From Heterodera schachtii (taxonomy: Eukaryota; Nematoda; Chromadorea; Rhabditida; Heteroderidae), in the NCBI GenBank assembly GCA_023374025.1, contig SIJG01000044.1, forward strand, positions 501,011-565,010: 64,000 nucleotides of DNA, written 5' to 3'. Both the position numbers and the translations under genes were made by a program. Position 1 is the first letter of the stretch, and each line of letters begins with the position of its first letter. This document shows, piece by piece, positions 33,401-45,836 of this stretch. The notes under the pieces were generated by a model. The model searched no databases. It worked only from the letters and a program-made list of their open reading frames with translations, and was not told the DNA's origin.

Positions 33401-36400
33401 ATATATGAATTTTCGATTAAAATTTACGAGTATGGAGTTAAAATTATAAAATTTTAGTTATATTAGTTTTCAAGCTTTTTACATCGGTCTGACGCTTGTA
33501 CACAACTCGTACGAAAACGACCCCCTGCCGTACGAAAACGGCCCTCGTACGAAAACGACCGTACGAAAACGACCGTACAAAAACGACCCTGACCGAAAGG
33601 AATCAGCGAAGAAGGGAAGCAAACTCCCTTCCCATTCGGCTCTCTATTGAAATTATTTTTCTCTACCTCCTTCATCAAAAATGTTTGTATGACTGGGATT
33701 GAAACTCAGCACTCTCTCATTTTTGCGTTATCTCTCTCCATAAAATTATAAGCCGCTCAAATAAATTTTAAAAAATTGACACAATTTTTAAAATTACGTT
33801 GATATTTGGGTTGATGAAGTTGTTAGTTGATTTAATTAAATATCAACGTCAATGTTGATATTTATTAAAACAATGTTCGCTAACAAATAAGAGAAAAATG
33901 TTGATTTGCCTTTCTCTAGTCACAAAAATAAATAATTCTTCCTATTATCAATAATTAGATTAAAATGAAAAATTCTCGCGCTAATGTTTTTCGTGCCTTT
34001 CTCATCAGCAGGGATGCCAAAAATATGCACGAAAATTGCCAATATATGCGCATAAATATGCAAATAAAATCGTGAAATATGCACCAAATATGCACAAAAA
34101 AGTTGAAAATTAGGGGTGCAAATTAATTAAAAAATTTTATGCCTCATAAATTTTATCGGTTGTTTTTGTAATTTCAAATCAAAAATTTCTCAAGGTTTTC
34201 GGCAGTGAAGCTCACTGTTGATCCACTCGCGCATATATGCATTTGCATATTTTTGGCATCCCTGCTCATCAGCGAAACAAAGCTGCAGAAAAAAAAGAAA
34301 TTAAAAAACTAAAAATCTCAGCCTTAATAATAATTCAAAAATTTGCGCAATGAAAAAACAATTTTTAATTAGCAAAAATATATTATTTTAAAATTTAAAA
34401 ATGAATTACAGATGTCGGCAATGTGTTGTCAATGAAACGAATTTACAAAGGAATTTTTGGCTTTTCTGTGAAATTAAACGTCATGCCAAAGTCATTCATT
34501 CATTGGCTGGAAACAATGATTTTTTACGGCCAAATTTGGCCATATTTTGAGGAATTTTGGAAAAATGTGGACGAGAGACAATTTCTTGACAATTGTTGGC
34601 AAACGCTCAACGAATTTTTGGTCGGATTGCCAATTTTGATTTTGTATAATGATTCACGAGAAGGTGTTGAGCACCCGGACAAAGTCAATCAGTACAACGT
34701 TTTGCCAAATTTGTTAAAGAGTTTACAGGTTATGAGTGAACATAATGGCATTAATTATTCATTAATTAGGGGGCTTCGTCTTTTGTGGATCAATTTTTGA
34801 GAAAATTTTTCAATTCTTAGAGGTGTATTTTCTGCAATTTTTCGGATCATTCCTAGGGGGATATTTTCTATTCATATTTAGCCAATACGTTTGGGGAAAA
34901 TCCGGCTTTAAGACTTCGTCTTATTTTTCGTTTTTCTCAACCCAAAAGACGACACGATTTTTTAAATCCGAGCCAAATTAACCCCTTTTAACCTACTAAT
35001 TACAATATGTTCATTATCCAACTAATTACTGCCGTAATGTGTCCAACTTCTCAAGCGATTATTCTCATGTTAATGAGTTCTTAACCGGGTTTATGCGCTG
35101 GTAATTGATAACATAGCCATAAATCAAATTATTGGCACTTGAAAATTCATTATTTTATTAATTAGGCACATTTTGGGGTGTTAAATGAAAGTGCCAAATT
35201 GCGATCAAAAAAGCAGTTGGGCAATTTTGATCGATGGTTTGAAGAGCTGTTCAATGAGGACCAGGAATTTCGCGAAAAATGTGGAGAAGAGGGCGCTGAA
35301 AAAATTCGGCGTTTGTTTGACGGGATTCAAAACGAAAAAGGACTTTTAAATAGTTCACCACGCATCGATAAAATCACAGGTGATATTAATCACCTCGAAG
35401 CATCAAACAATTGAGCAATTCATTATTAATTTTGGAATAAATTTTAGAAAAATTATTAAAAGTTTTCGTTGAGTCTAAATTTTGTCGGCACAAATTAAAT
35501 AATTAAAAATGAAATATTACATATTGTTTATGTAGCATTTTCCGCAAAAGGTGCAAATTTATATGAAATAATAAAAAAATGGAAATAAATGAAATTAATT
35601 CGAACCAGAAAAAAAAAGAAATTACAAACTCAAATTATAAACAGAAAGTTTTAATAGTAAAATTTAAAAAAAAAAAAATTAAGATAAGAAAATTCGGAAA
35701 AATGATGAAGATGTGAAAGCAAATGTGCAAATTTTGGCACATTTATCAACCGAAATGGAATATGATCAATGCCCAAGCAAAGATTTGACAATTTCCCAAC
35801 TATCCGATATGGACGATAAAGAAATAAAAAAAGGTAAAAGGACAAAATAAAAAATTAGTTAAATGATAATTTCTAATGACTTAATTTTAAGCATAAATAA
35901 ATTTACATAAAAAATTGGGATTTTATGAATATTTAACTGAAGAATTTTCAAAGATATTTCAAAAGTTGTTATCATTATTACCTGCCCGGAAAATTTAAAG
36001 AAATTTTCCTACAATTATTTTTTCTCACTGAAGAAGAAAATTTATTATTTTTTTGCCTTTTCAAATTTAATGGCTTTAAATTTTTCAAAGAATCAATTTT
36101 TCGTATATTTTTTACCCACCTTTCGTCAATATTTTGGGATTTTTTCGTCATTATAATCCAGTCCTTGACATTAATGGCCCAAATTTATTTACCTACTTCC
36201 TGAAATAGAGCCCCCGGGTCTTTGTCTTTCAATTCCCTCAAAAGGTGGGCTTTATTTAGGGGGGACACCAATTTAGGGGGATGGCTCTATTTCTCAAGCC
36301 ACATCAAAAGGGGGGCTTTATTTTAGGGGGGGGGGGGGGGACTGTGGGAGGCAGGCGCTAATTATAGGGAAACGGTAATTGCTAATTATTGACCATATTA

Positions 36401-39400
36401 TCCAAAAGTTTTATTTTTAATTACAATTATTGGCTAATTGCCCACCTCCTGCTGTTGTTGCAGATCCGACTGCCTTTGGCCTGGCATTGCGCTACATGAC
36501 ACTGTTGCATGCCGTCGACACGCCTGATGCTTTCAAACAACAAAATGGTGGTGGTGATGGTGGCACACTCGTGCACAGTTTGCGCGAACTGGAAATCGTC
36601 GCCATAATTTGGTATTACAACGAACACATTCGCCAACTTTTTGAATTTGGCGAAGCATTGCAAAACACAAATGAAACATTTTTAAAAGCATTAAAAGAAC
36701 ACAAACAAAACTGGAACAAGCTGAATGACCTAACCATTGCTAAAACGAAACAGTTGTGTTGGCTTTACAAATTTGCATATTATTTGGCATTTGGTGCTTT
36801 GAACATTGCAAATGCCGAGTGGGCACGGCATGTTGCCAGCCTGCTCCAAGTTGTTGGCAGCCCTCTGTTGAGTGAGGTTGGAAAAATATTTGCAATTTCT
36901 TGGGTTAGCATAAATTATGCCTCAGAATGAATGTTAAAAAATTATGCAAATTTCTGAGGGTTAATCAGAAATTTATGCCTCCGAATGGGTGCTAATGCTT
37001 TTCCTAAAAACTGTATCATTCAACTCACTCCCAAAAATTCATGAAAATTAAAAAAAAATTTTTGAAAAATTTTCCCTTTTTTCTTTAAATTTTTGCGTAA
37101 TAGTAAACAAAAATTTAAAAATAATTAATTTCGAAAATTTAATTAAAAATTTAGCTTCTTTATTTTATCAAATTTTCTTTAAATATTTTTGTTTAAAATT
37201 TTTTTATTTTTGGAATCGATGGTAATTTAATTTTGATAAAATCAAAATTATTGAAATGATAATCTATCATTTATCAGCTTCTAATAATTCCATCGGCTGC
37301 TGAATTAAATGATGTGTTTGACTGTGCCAACCAAGAAAATGTAGACAAATTGTTGCAAAGATTTCGAAACACCACTAATTGGATGCCGACAGTACATTTC
37401 TTTTGCCTCCGGCGTTTGATTAAGCGCTTTAAACAGGTGGGAAATCATAAAAAATGTAATTAGGAGTAGTCCTCGAGTGCTAATGATTGACTCCTTATTG
37501 TAAAAATTAGAGATTTGTGCGAAGTGTCGATCGTTTTTTTGCGATAAAAAAAAGTCGAAAAATGCCTAAAAAAATTAAATCGTTCAAAATTTGTAAAATG
37601 CCGAACAAATCTTCGTCATATCTCGACTTTTTTGACTTTTTTTCGGGTTTTCTATTCGAATAGAATAGTAGAAAAACGAACTACGCCCTTTCCAGTAAAA
37701 ATTTCGTCCATTAAAATTGAAAAATCCAAGAGAAACGTTACCAAGACCAAATAAATATAAGGCGAAATGCTTGAATCGAGAACCAAAACTCTCGAGCATT
37801 CAGCCAAACTTTTAAGGTCCAAACTGTGTTTTGTTACGGGGACACAACTGTTTGCATTCATCCAACATGCAAGAACAATGCCGTGGCAAGGCTTTTATGG
37901 ATGGTCGGTACAAATGTCGTGGACAAATTGGCACTGTCATTGCCCGAAATAATGCGTTACGGTAGGTTGGAATGAATGAATGGATACTGTTGGTCGGTTT
38001 AAGTCGTCGAGAAAGTAGGATAAGTAACAGATAATTTACAGTATCATTTTATGTTTTGAAAACACCAGTAGGGCCTTTTTGAAAATTTTAAGCCAAATTT
38101 TGAAAAAATGATTTTTTTTTTTTTTGTTATTATTTATCAGTTAATCATCTTAGGGAAAATTGTGAGCAAAATTATATTTAAAAAAAAAATTCAATTTGAT
38201 CGGTTTTTTTGACTAACGCCCATTTTGATGGTTTTTGAAAAACGTTATAGCACCGCTGAGTTGTTTCATAAAAAGTGCCACAATGGGCGTTTCGTAAAGT
38301 GCCAATTTGCACCGATTTTTCAAGAAAAACTTTTCATAGCTTTTTCTTAAACAGAAGAAATTAAATTTAATAAAAAATTTCTAAAATTTTTCATGCTAAC
38401 TGAGCTACGGTCTGCTACCAAAAATAATTAAATTTACTGTTATGGCGAGTATTCTCGAAAAATCGATAAAATTGGCACTTTTACGAAACGCCCATTTTGT
38501 GTAAAATTTTACGAAACGACCTAGCAACGAGCTAAAGCATTGGTATTTGACTTTTTGGGTCTCGAGTTTCGTGGAAATTTTTACCTTTGAAATCTTAAAA
38601 ATGAATACAATTTCAGAAATATTGAACCCAGCCATATACTGTAGTTGTTTTGTTAATCAAATGTCGCACAAAATCGATTCAAATTTGTCGCAAGGCTTTG
38701 AGGCGCGTATCATTACGCCAACATTGTTAAGAATGGTCAATGATTTTGAACGAAATTTGAAAAATGGCAAGTGCAAATTTTCGGCAACACCTGCTATTTC
38801 AGAATATTTTCTGCGCACAATTGTGGCAGGCAAAAATCAAATTTATGGCCAAATGAAAATTGGCCATTCAAACACATTCCGTCTGGCATTATGCCAACTG
38901 CTGCATTTGAACAATTTTTTGGCAGAAAGTGAGACAAAGCTGGCCAAAAGCGCCAAAACAAAGTAAACTAGGCGGTCTACCTCAGTTGGGCGCGCACGGT
39001 TGGGCGCCAGCATGCTTTTCCATTATAACTTTCTATAATTTTTACTTTGTCATCCAAATCCAACTTTGTTGGTATCATTCGAAAGCTTAACATGTTTAAA
39101 AGCTTTTTCTAAGCTATTGCTTCGCGATTAGACAATTACCAAAAAAGTTATACATGAAAATTGCGAAAAAGTCGAAATTTTGAAGTTTTTTCTTAATAAA
39201 TTTTTTCCAGGCTTGAAAATCTTTTCGCTTTTTGTAAGGCTAATAGACCATGTGAAGAGCTTGCGAATGATACCAAGATTGTTGGATTTGGATAACAATG
39301 AAAAAAAGTTATAGTGGAAAAACTTGCTGGCGCCCAACTGAGCGGTTCCGAAACTAGGGCTTTGTAAGAAATTGCTAAATTTCCGAAATTTAATTTCTTA

Positions 39401-41878
39401 AAACACGAAGAGTCTGCTGTACCGATTGATGTGCATTTGGCAAAATTTTATGTAAAAAATGGCAAATTTTAATATAAAGTACAAAATATCCACCCCAACC
39501 GACTTTAAGCCTAATTATTCATTTTTATATAATTAAAAATATTTTGTTACACAATTATTCATTATTAATCATAATTTTTCCTTCATTTCATTAGCAAGAA
39601 AATGTTGCCAAAATGGGACCCATCGTTGGCATGCAATTCCGAACAGCAAATCGAAAATGCATTTGTGGATTCCAGAAAAATGGTTCAATTGTTTGAGCTT
39701 GTGAAGACACATTTGAATTCCAATGATCAATTCCGATCAGCGATCAGAGAGAGACAGGGCGCTTATACGAGGCTAAGACATTATTTGGGCCAAATTTTAT
39801 CTGTGCCATTTGTTGAGATGTTTGAATGTGTAGGACCATTGAAATTGTATAATACGGATGGTAATTTATTTATTTATTTTTTATTTAATTTTCTATTAAT
39901 TAAATTGGAACGAATGAATGTCTTTTTTAGGGTGCTACATAGTGCGTTTCGTAAAAACCGCCAGCGCATTTCATAAAACTAGGGTAGAGCGGTACTGGTA
40001 CCGGTTTTTGGTGCCGGTACGGGTTTTTTCAAAATAAATGTACCGGTTTGTCTAGTACCGGTACCGCCGGTAAAAATAAGAATTTGTATTTGAAAAATTT
40101 TGTCCAAAAATTTTTAAGATTGGAAATTCACCGATTTTACCGGTACCGGTGGAAACCTGGATGAAATTTTTCGTAATTGTTGGAAGAATCTTTTTTTATG
40201 CCTATTTTAGGTACCTTTTTATAAAATTAAGTACCTAAAATCCGATCTCTATTTATAAATGTCATTCTATAAATTGTTAAAAATGGGCTTTTTAACTTTC
40301 ACCTAATTTTCAGGACTTTTTTGCATTTTTTTCGTGCTTTTTTGGATTTTTTGTGACTTTTTGCGTTTTTCCGTCCCGAACGATTTTTTAAATTGATCGG
40401 GATTGATCGGGATCGGGATTTCATCGGGATCCCGAACCGGGATCCCTCCCGACCATTTTACCAATCCCGCGGGATCCCGCGGGATTGAAGTCATGATAAT
40501 TTTTAGAAAAATCTCCATTTTTTAATTAACATCTTGAATTTTAAATTAAAAAATATTGTCATTTGCTAATTTTTTCTTAAAAAATCCGTAAAAACACAAA
40601 AAATTTCCACAGGTCTCCAAAATACCACTAAAATTTTCAAAGTTTGACTTAACAGTTGGCCATTTTGTGACTTTTATTTTTTTTTTAAATTTTCAAAAAT
40701 TTTTTAATTCCTAAAATATTATTCTAAATCTTTTTATGTAGTATTATGACACAACATTTCTAAGAATTTTGTCCAAAAAACTAGATTAGAAATTGTTGTC
40801 TACGTATTTTTGCTTCGGTGCATATCTGCACCGCCGCCGGACTCTAAAAACCCTTATTTTCCTGAAAATTAATTTTTCAGGACCTTTTTTTTGCATTTTT
40901 TTTCATGCTTTTTTTGGATTTTTTTGTGACTTTTTTGCGTTTTTATGACTTTTTAGTCGACTTTTTGAAGATTTTTAGTGACTTAAATTCCCATCCTTAG
41001 TCATAGAAACAACAGTCAAATCTATTGAAAATATTAAGCCAATGAAATTTTTATTTTTTAAACAAATGGTTGTCTTGGCTGACACACATTGGCACAAACA
41101 AACTTTTTAACTGTATTCATCTTGTGGCGCTTTTTACGAAAAGCAGCAGCACGCTTTTTTAACTTATCTATGATTAAAAAAGAAATGTTGGCTTGTGCCG
41201 AGCCTGGAATTTCAGAAAAACTGGAACAAGCAGAAAATAAAACAACAAAATTAATGCCAAAATTATTTGGACACAGAAATTTCAAATTTGCGGATCCCGC
41301 TGCGGGTACTTGAACTCAACATTTTTTGCAAGACGGGAACCCGTGGGATTAGTCCCGCAAATCCAGCACTTAAAATTTGTAACATCCCGCGCGGGATGCA
41401 TGGGTTTTTGAAATTCCGAAAATGTTTTTAGTTAAATAAAAAACTTCAAGAACACAAAAATGTTCGAGTTTCATTAAAAATTATTGCTTTTTCAGTGTTT
41501 TACGATGATCAGTTGCTTTTTGCCAATGCCATTGATGTCTTTTTCTCTGACGATCTTTCCGTGTCAATTATTGCTGCAATGCGCCTCAATATAATAGCAT
41601 TTGTCCGTTGGACGGATGCCAAAATTAAGGATGCCATAAAACTGAATGGCACCACAGTGTTGGCAAAACGTCTTGCAACAGTGTGGGATGATGAGGGCCT
41701 ACGCTTGTTTATTAATTTGTACGACAATACCGATGACTTTGATGAGAATGAGCAATTAGGGAAAGTCAAGAATTTTGAATTGATTTCGATGATTGAAGCG
41801 TCCAAAAGTTTTGTGGAAAAGGTGAACAGAGAGAAAGGGTAACTGAGCAGGGAACCTCGCGAACTGTAACTCGGAAAA

Positions 41879-41914
<36 letters not shown>

Positions 41915-44900
41915 TCTATATATATGGCCCAAATTCAACCAAATTATATTTCATGGATCATTCAATAGCTTTAATTGTTCTCTTTCAGAATATATTTTTC
42001 GTAAATTTTTAACTTAAGTATGAGAAAAGGTTTTATAAAGCATTGAACATCCTATGTTTTTTGCAATGATCATGCAAATAGAAGTATAAACATTAAAATT
42101 TTAAAGTCTTTAAATGCAATTGAGCCAAAATTAATTATATATTTCGATAGCCCTAAGAATTCTCTATTTACCTTTAAATTTCAGAAAATTTCATTAAGTT
42201 TTAAAAAAGTTTTGGAAAAATTCTGACTTAGGATTTTCGAAATTTTGTGACAATAGCTTTTCTCATACTTAAGTTAAAAATTTATGAAATATATTCTGAA
42301 AGAGAACAATTAAAGCTATTGAATGATACCATGAAATATTAATTTGGTTGAATTTGGGCCAAGTTATGAATTATATATATTAGCCATTTTGTTTTGGAAC
42401 CCATGGCAGTTTTACGAAACGCGCAGGTCGACTTGTATTGTGAATTTTTAATTTTAGCGGTGCATTCCGCCTGTTTCAAAAGTTATGGGGCCACGAAAAT
42501 CGAAAATTCGGCTGTGTTTTCACATAAAATTGGTGGATCAGTTGGTTAAATTCCTAATTTTGGGGGTCCGGGTTCGAATCCAACGTAAAAATAAATAAAT
42601 TTAATTAAATTTTTAACCAATTAAAGATTTTAAAAATATATTAAAATTATTTCTTTGTTGAAAATAAATGTGTTCTGTCACTGTAAAGTGGAGAAAAATC
42701 GATATAAACTGAAAAAAAGTTGAAAATGAGCCCTGAAGCACAAATTTTCGATTTTCGAGGCCCCATAACTTTTGAAACAGGCGGAATGCACCGCTAAAAT
42801 TAAAAATTCACAATACAAGCCGACCCCGCTCTATCCAATGGTATATAGCTTATATGCATTTTCCCACTCACAACTCGGAACGTTCACTTGTAAGCAGGGA
42901 ACCTCGCGAACTGTAAGTCGGAAAATGCATATATATGTGTTATATAGCATTTGGATAGGCAGGTCGACTTCTATTGTGAATTTTTATGTTACGGGGCGAA
43001 CCGAAAAATAAAAAAGTTATGGGGCCTAAAAAGTCAGAATTTGGCTGTGTTTTCACTTAAATTGGTGGCTCAGTTGGTTAAATTCGCATTTTGGAGCTCG
43101 GGTTCAAATCCAACATAAAAATCAGAAATTATAATTAGGGTTGGGAATTATATGGAAATCCATATTTTTTTCCTGGACTGTGGTAGGTCTGAAACGCACG
43201 AAAAACATGTTTTTAGCTTGGTTTGAAGCTTCTAGGATGGCCTTCCATATCCATATTTTCCATATTTTTCCATATTTCGCGATTTACGTCCATATTTCCT
43301 TATTTTTCCATATTTTGGCATTTTTCCAAAAAAGCTCTATTATAACGGCCCTACCAGCTAAATTGGCCTTTTTGACCCCTAAAGATCGGAAAAATTCCCG
43401 AACAAGCATTTTTAGCAAAATTTTCTCGAGAATATTGAATATAATTTTAAATTTGTAATTTTATTCAAAATAAGCAAAAAGCGAATTTGAAGAAATTTTT
43501 AGAAATTACCCCTCAATTTTGAAAAATTTATGCCCTATATTTTGAGATTTTCGCAATTTTATGGCCATATTTTTCGATTTTATATCCATATAATTCCCAA
43601 CCCTAATTATAACAATGTTTTATATAAATTAATAATTTTCAAAAATCATTTTTTAGACTAAAAATATATGTTATCGGCCGTAATATTAAGAATTCACAAT
43701 AGAACTCGACTCTGCTCTATCCAATGGTATATATAACACATGCATTTTCCGAGTTACAATTCGGGAGGGTTCCCTTGTAAGCAGGGATGTGTGCCGGACG
43801 CATTTCGGCAATCAGAAATTGGCATTCCAACGGTTGAAAAATTTCGGCAATTGGAATTCCGATGGTCCAAAAAATTCGGAAATAAAATCGGAATCCCGAG
43901 CCCGAAAATGTCGGAAATCGACATGCCGAAACATCCCTGTTACTAAGGGCACACATTTTGTTTTTAAATGGTATTCAATTGACAAGAAAACATTAATTAG
44001 TTCAAAACTTATGAATTCATATTTCTGTGGGCTACAAATAATTAAGTGAGACAATCCAATAGAAAAACAATTTTGGCACTAACAAATGCCAATGTCACTC
44101 AACTTTTAATTGTGTTTGCTAGGTACTGAAGAGCAAAAAGATGAAGTCTGTTGATGCGTTGGCAAATGATTTGCGTAAATGCTTTAAGCCAATGAGTCCA
44201 AAAATTGGCGTGGACATTGGGGCGGAAGTGATTCAACTGATGGAGAAAAGTTACGAAACCATCCGTTGGTTGGAAGAAATTCAGACAGAACAATTCATTA
44301 AACTGATCACTGGGAGCGATGAATACAGTGCCAAGCTGAAGAAAGGTGATCAGTCAATCAATCACGCACTGACTGATCAGTCAAAGGCTTTTTTTGCCAT
44401 TTTTCAGGAATTAAATTATTTTTTGGGGGGGGGGGCGATTGATCATTAGTCATTAGGCAGAAATTTTCTCACGAGAATGGCATAAAAAACGATCATAATT
44501 TTGCAATTTTTTAAATTTTAATTACTAAAATTATTTTAAAACTTTTAGAGATCGAAGTTTCACCTGGTGAACGCGTTGTAAAACTTAGCAATTTCATAAA
44601 AAATGATCAACAAATAATTGATTTTTTCAATTTCTTGGGACTGAATGTATTGCTGGTGAATGAAAAAAATGAAGAAGAGCAAAAAACGCCAGTGAAAAAA
44701 CGGAAGGCCAAAAAGAAAAGCAAAACAGGCGCCAATTCAAATGCGCCAAAGCAACTCCCAATTTTGGCACAAAATGATGATGACAACAAATTGGCACTAA
44801 TTGTTGATGAAACGGAAGGAAGTGTGGACAGTTACAAAACCGCATTTTCTGAGCAAGGAGAGGAAAGTGCAAATAATGTGAAAAAAATTGAGGAATTTGC

Positions 44901-45836
44901 TGAAAAATTGGAAACAAATTCCGAAAATTTTGATGAAATTATCAGTGATAATAATAATAATAAAATAATGGGACGCCCCAACAAATTGTTTAAAATCAAA
45001 GATTTTGCCGATGATGGTATTCTTATGTCAATTTACATGGCTTTTATCCGAGCATTATTGACACAACAAAATGGAGATGATGATGAGGAGAACCAATGGT
45101 TGACAAATGACCTAAAAAATGGGGACAAATGGTCGACAAATGACGAAATGTTGTCAAATTGTTGTGCCAATCATGAACAAATTGAGCAGCTTCTCAATGT
45201 TGCGGTGTTTTCGAATGAAATTGCACACCGCTTGGGAGTAATCAAAGAAATTGATAATGGTAATTATTATTATTATTTTAATAATTTATTTTAAATATTT
45301 ATAATGTTTATAGAATTTGGGATTATTGGTAACCCTAAATTATTACTTTATTTAATAATTGTTTTAAATATTAACATTATAGAATTTGGAATTATTGGAA
45401 AGATAGAAAAGAAAGAAATCGAACAAATTTGGAATAAGATAAAAATCCAAAAAATTTCAAAAGAGAGCAATTTAGAAGAAATTGAAACCAATTTATATAA
45501 ATTATTGGGTAAAATAATTAAAGGAATGGAAAGAACTACGAACGGCACGGTCATATTTTATGATTATATTTGTCAATTTGAATTTAAATTAGACCGAAAA
45601 TTCTTTTTAATTTAAAGGCTCAAAAAGAATTGACCAAATTGTTACATTTTCATAAATTTGGGCGTGCCATTGTCAACGATGGCACCATTTGGGCACGGCT
45701 TAACGGTGAACAAAGAGAGAAAACGATGTTGGCACTTTTTAATGGAGAGAATGCTTATGGGACAACAAGCTTTGATGATTTGATGGAAAAGATTGAACGA
45801 ATGGAGTTTCAGAAGAAAATCGGCACGTTTTTATAA
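30452..45836 (+). CDS. Large 16-exon gene of unknown family (about 1,463 aa)
   Basis: Exons: 30452-30843, 31428-31643, 32098-32225, 34412-34728, 35166-35379, 35684-35833, 36464-36876, 37278-37436, 37817-37961, 38617-38962, 39595-39860, 41496-41821, 44123-44345, 44549-45259, 45383-45549, 45618-45836. All 15 junctions have GT/AG signals and agreeing phases, which is strong evidence for one gene although I recognise no domain. The protein is helical-looking, rich in Leu/Asn/Phe/Trp (RNLLKLERMGGQLKFWRWF, FLVGLPILILYNDSREG, CWLYKFAYYLAFGALNIA), without clear membrane segments. A Ser/Lys patch lies in exon 1 (KNKKSRKTEKSDDG) and a nuclear-signal-like KKRKAKKKSK in exon 14. Exon 1 alone could also read on to TGA at 30922. 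Exon 16 has an internal donor (AACG|GTGAAC, 45705) that splices in phase to the poly(A)-polymerase-like exons, so this may be the N-terminal part of a 2,049-aa protein. Confidence 0.65.
32580..33925. repeat. Large palindromic element (about 1.35 kb) in intron 3
   Basis: The left end holds AGAGAAAGGCAAATCAACAT, TTTTAATAAATATCAACATT and later GCCCCAGTCATACAAAAGCA; the right end holds close reverse complements in mirrored order (TTTGTATGACTGGG, CAATGTTGATATTTATTAAA, ATGTTGATTTGCCTTTCTCT). A separate MULE-like MITE is nested in its centre. Confidence 0.75.
32947..33595. mobile_element. Mutator-like MITE with 9-bp target duplication
   Basis: 649 bp. Flanked by AAAGGAATC on both sides (32938-32946 and 33596-33604); a 9-bp duplication is typical of Mutator-like elements. 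Termini CGGGCCAGGCCGTTTTCGTA and the complement of ACAAAAACGACCCTGACCG are imperfect inverted repeats. The motif CGTACGAAAACG is reiterated about seven times near the two ends. Confidence 0.8.
34009..34264. mobile_element. hAT MITE with perfect 8-bp target duplication
   Basis: 256 bp. Perfect inverted termini of about 21 bp beginning CAGGGATGCCAAAAATATGC. CTCATCAG flanks both ends (34001-34008 and 34265-34272). It lies in intron 3 of the large gene. Confidence 0.92.
38985..39345. repeat. Palindromic MITE in intron 10 of the large gene
   Basis: Left arm TTGGGCGCCAGCATGCTTTT...ATCCAAATCCAAC...TTGGTATCATTCG; right arm is the reverse complement ending GCTGGCGCCCAACTGAG. Exact ends not resolved. 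Confidence 0.7.
39990..41420. repeat. Degenerate repeat cluster in intron 11
   Basis: Holds GGTACCGG-rich repeats (about 39990-40150), GATCGGGAT/CCCGCGGGATCCCGCGGG palindromes (40380-40490) and GTCCCGCAAATCC / CATCCCGCGCGGGATG (41330-41400). Similar GGGATC-rich debris occurs at about 450-590 and 31010-31170. It looks like eroded DNA-transposon termini; no element boundaries were fixed. Confidence 0.45.
41848..42890. repeat. Palindromic element with tRNA-like core (copy A), interrupted by another palindrome
   Basis: Begins CAGGGAACCTCGCGAACTG...CGGAAAATGCATATA and ends with a diverged complement (TATATGCATTTTCCCACTCA...CACTTG). Inner arms GTCGACTTGTATTGTGAATT... and GGGGCCACGAAAATCG are mirrored near 42750-42820. 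A tRNA-like module is at 42529-42586. A second palindrome (41926-42360, arms about 105 bp starting GGCCCAAATTCAACCAAATT) is nested in an AT-repeat tract near the left end. Confidence 0.75.
42529..42586 (+). other. tRNA-like module (A box and B box) inside copy A
   Basis: TGGATCAGTTGGTTAAATTC matches a tRNA D-arm/A box and GGGTTCGAATCC a T-arm/B box, 25-30 bases apart, followed by CAAC. The acceptor and anticodon stems are poor, so it is tRNA-derived rather than a functional tRNA gene. Confidence 0.6.
42895..43777. repeat. Palindromic element with tRNA-like core (copy B), carrying a nested MITE
   Basis: Left end CAGGGAACCTCGCGAACTG; right end is a diverged complement finishing GGGAGGGTTCCCTTG. 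Arms of about 110 bp include CTATTGTGAATT and its complement. The tRNA-like module is at 43062-43115 (GGTGGCTCAGTTGG, then GGGTTCAAATCC). A 470-bp MITE sits at 43136-43605. Copies A and B are head-to-tail, with TAAG between them and again after B. Confidence 0.78.
43136..43605. mobile_element. hAT-like MITE nested in copy B
   Basis: 470 bp with inverted termini TAGGGTTGGGAATTATATGG / CCATATAATTCCCAACCCTA. Flanks ATTATAAT and ATTATAAC match at 7 of 8 bases. The centre is rich in TCCATATTTT repeats. Confidence 0.82.
43782..43939. repeat. CAGGGATGT...ACATCCCTG short element
   Basis: 158 bp bounded by CAGGGATGT and ACATCCCTG, with internal CGGCAATTGGAATTCCGA-type motifs. Relatives lie near 57690-57825 and 59905-60045. 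It follows copy B directly, with TAAG between. Confidence 0.65.

Noticed and set aside
33505..33590. CRISPR-like array of GTACGAAAACG repeats
   Set aside because: Repeats are short, nearly adjacent and part of the inverted termini of a Mutator-like element in an animal genome.
41883..41930. AT dinucleotide run as a regulatory element
   Set aside because: Simple (AT)n microsatellite at the junction of two nested repeats; no further signal.
42529..42586. Functional tRNA gene
   Set aside because: A and B boxes are present but acceptor and anticodon stems do not pair; the module is repeated inside mobile elements.
30452..45836. FANCD2-like identity for the large gene
   Set aside because: Length and a basic patch followed by acidic sequence are superficially similar, but I could not align any conserved block.
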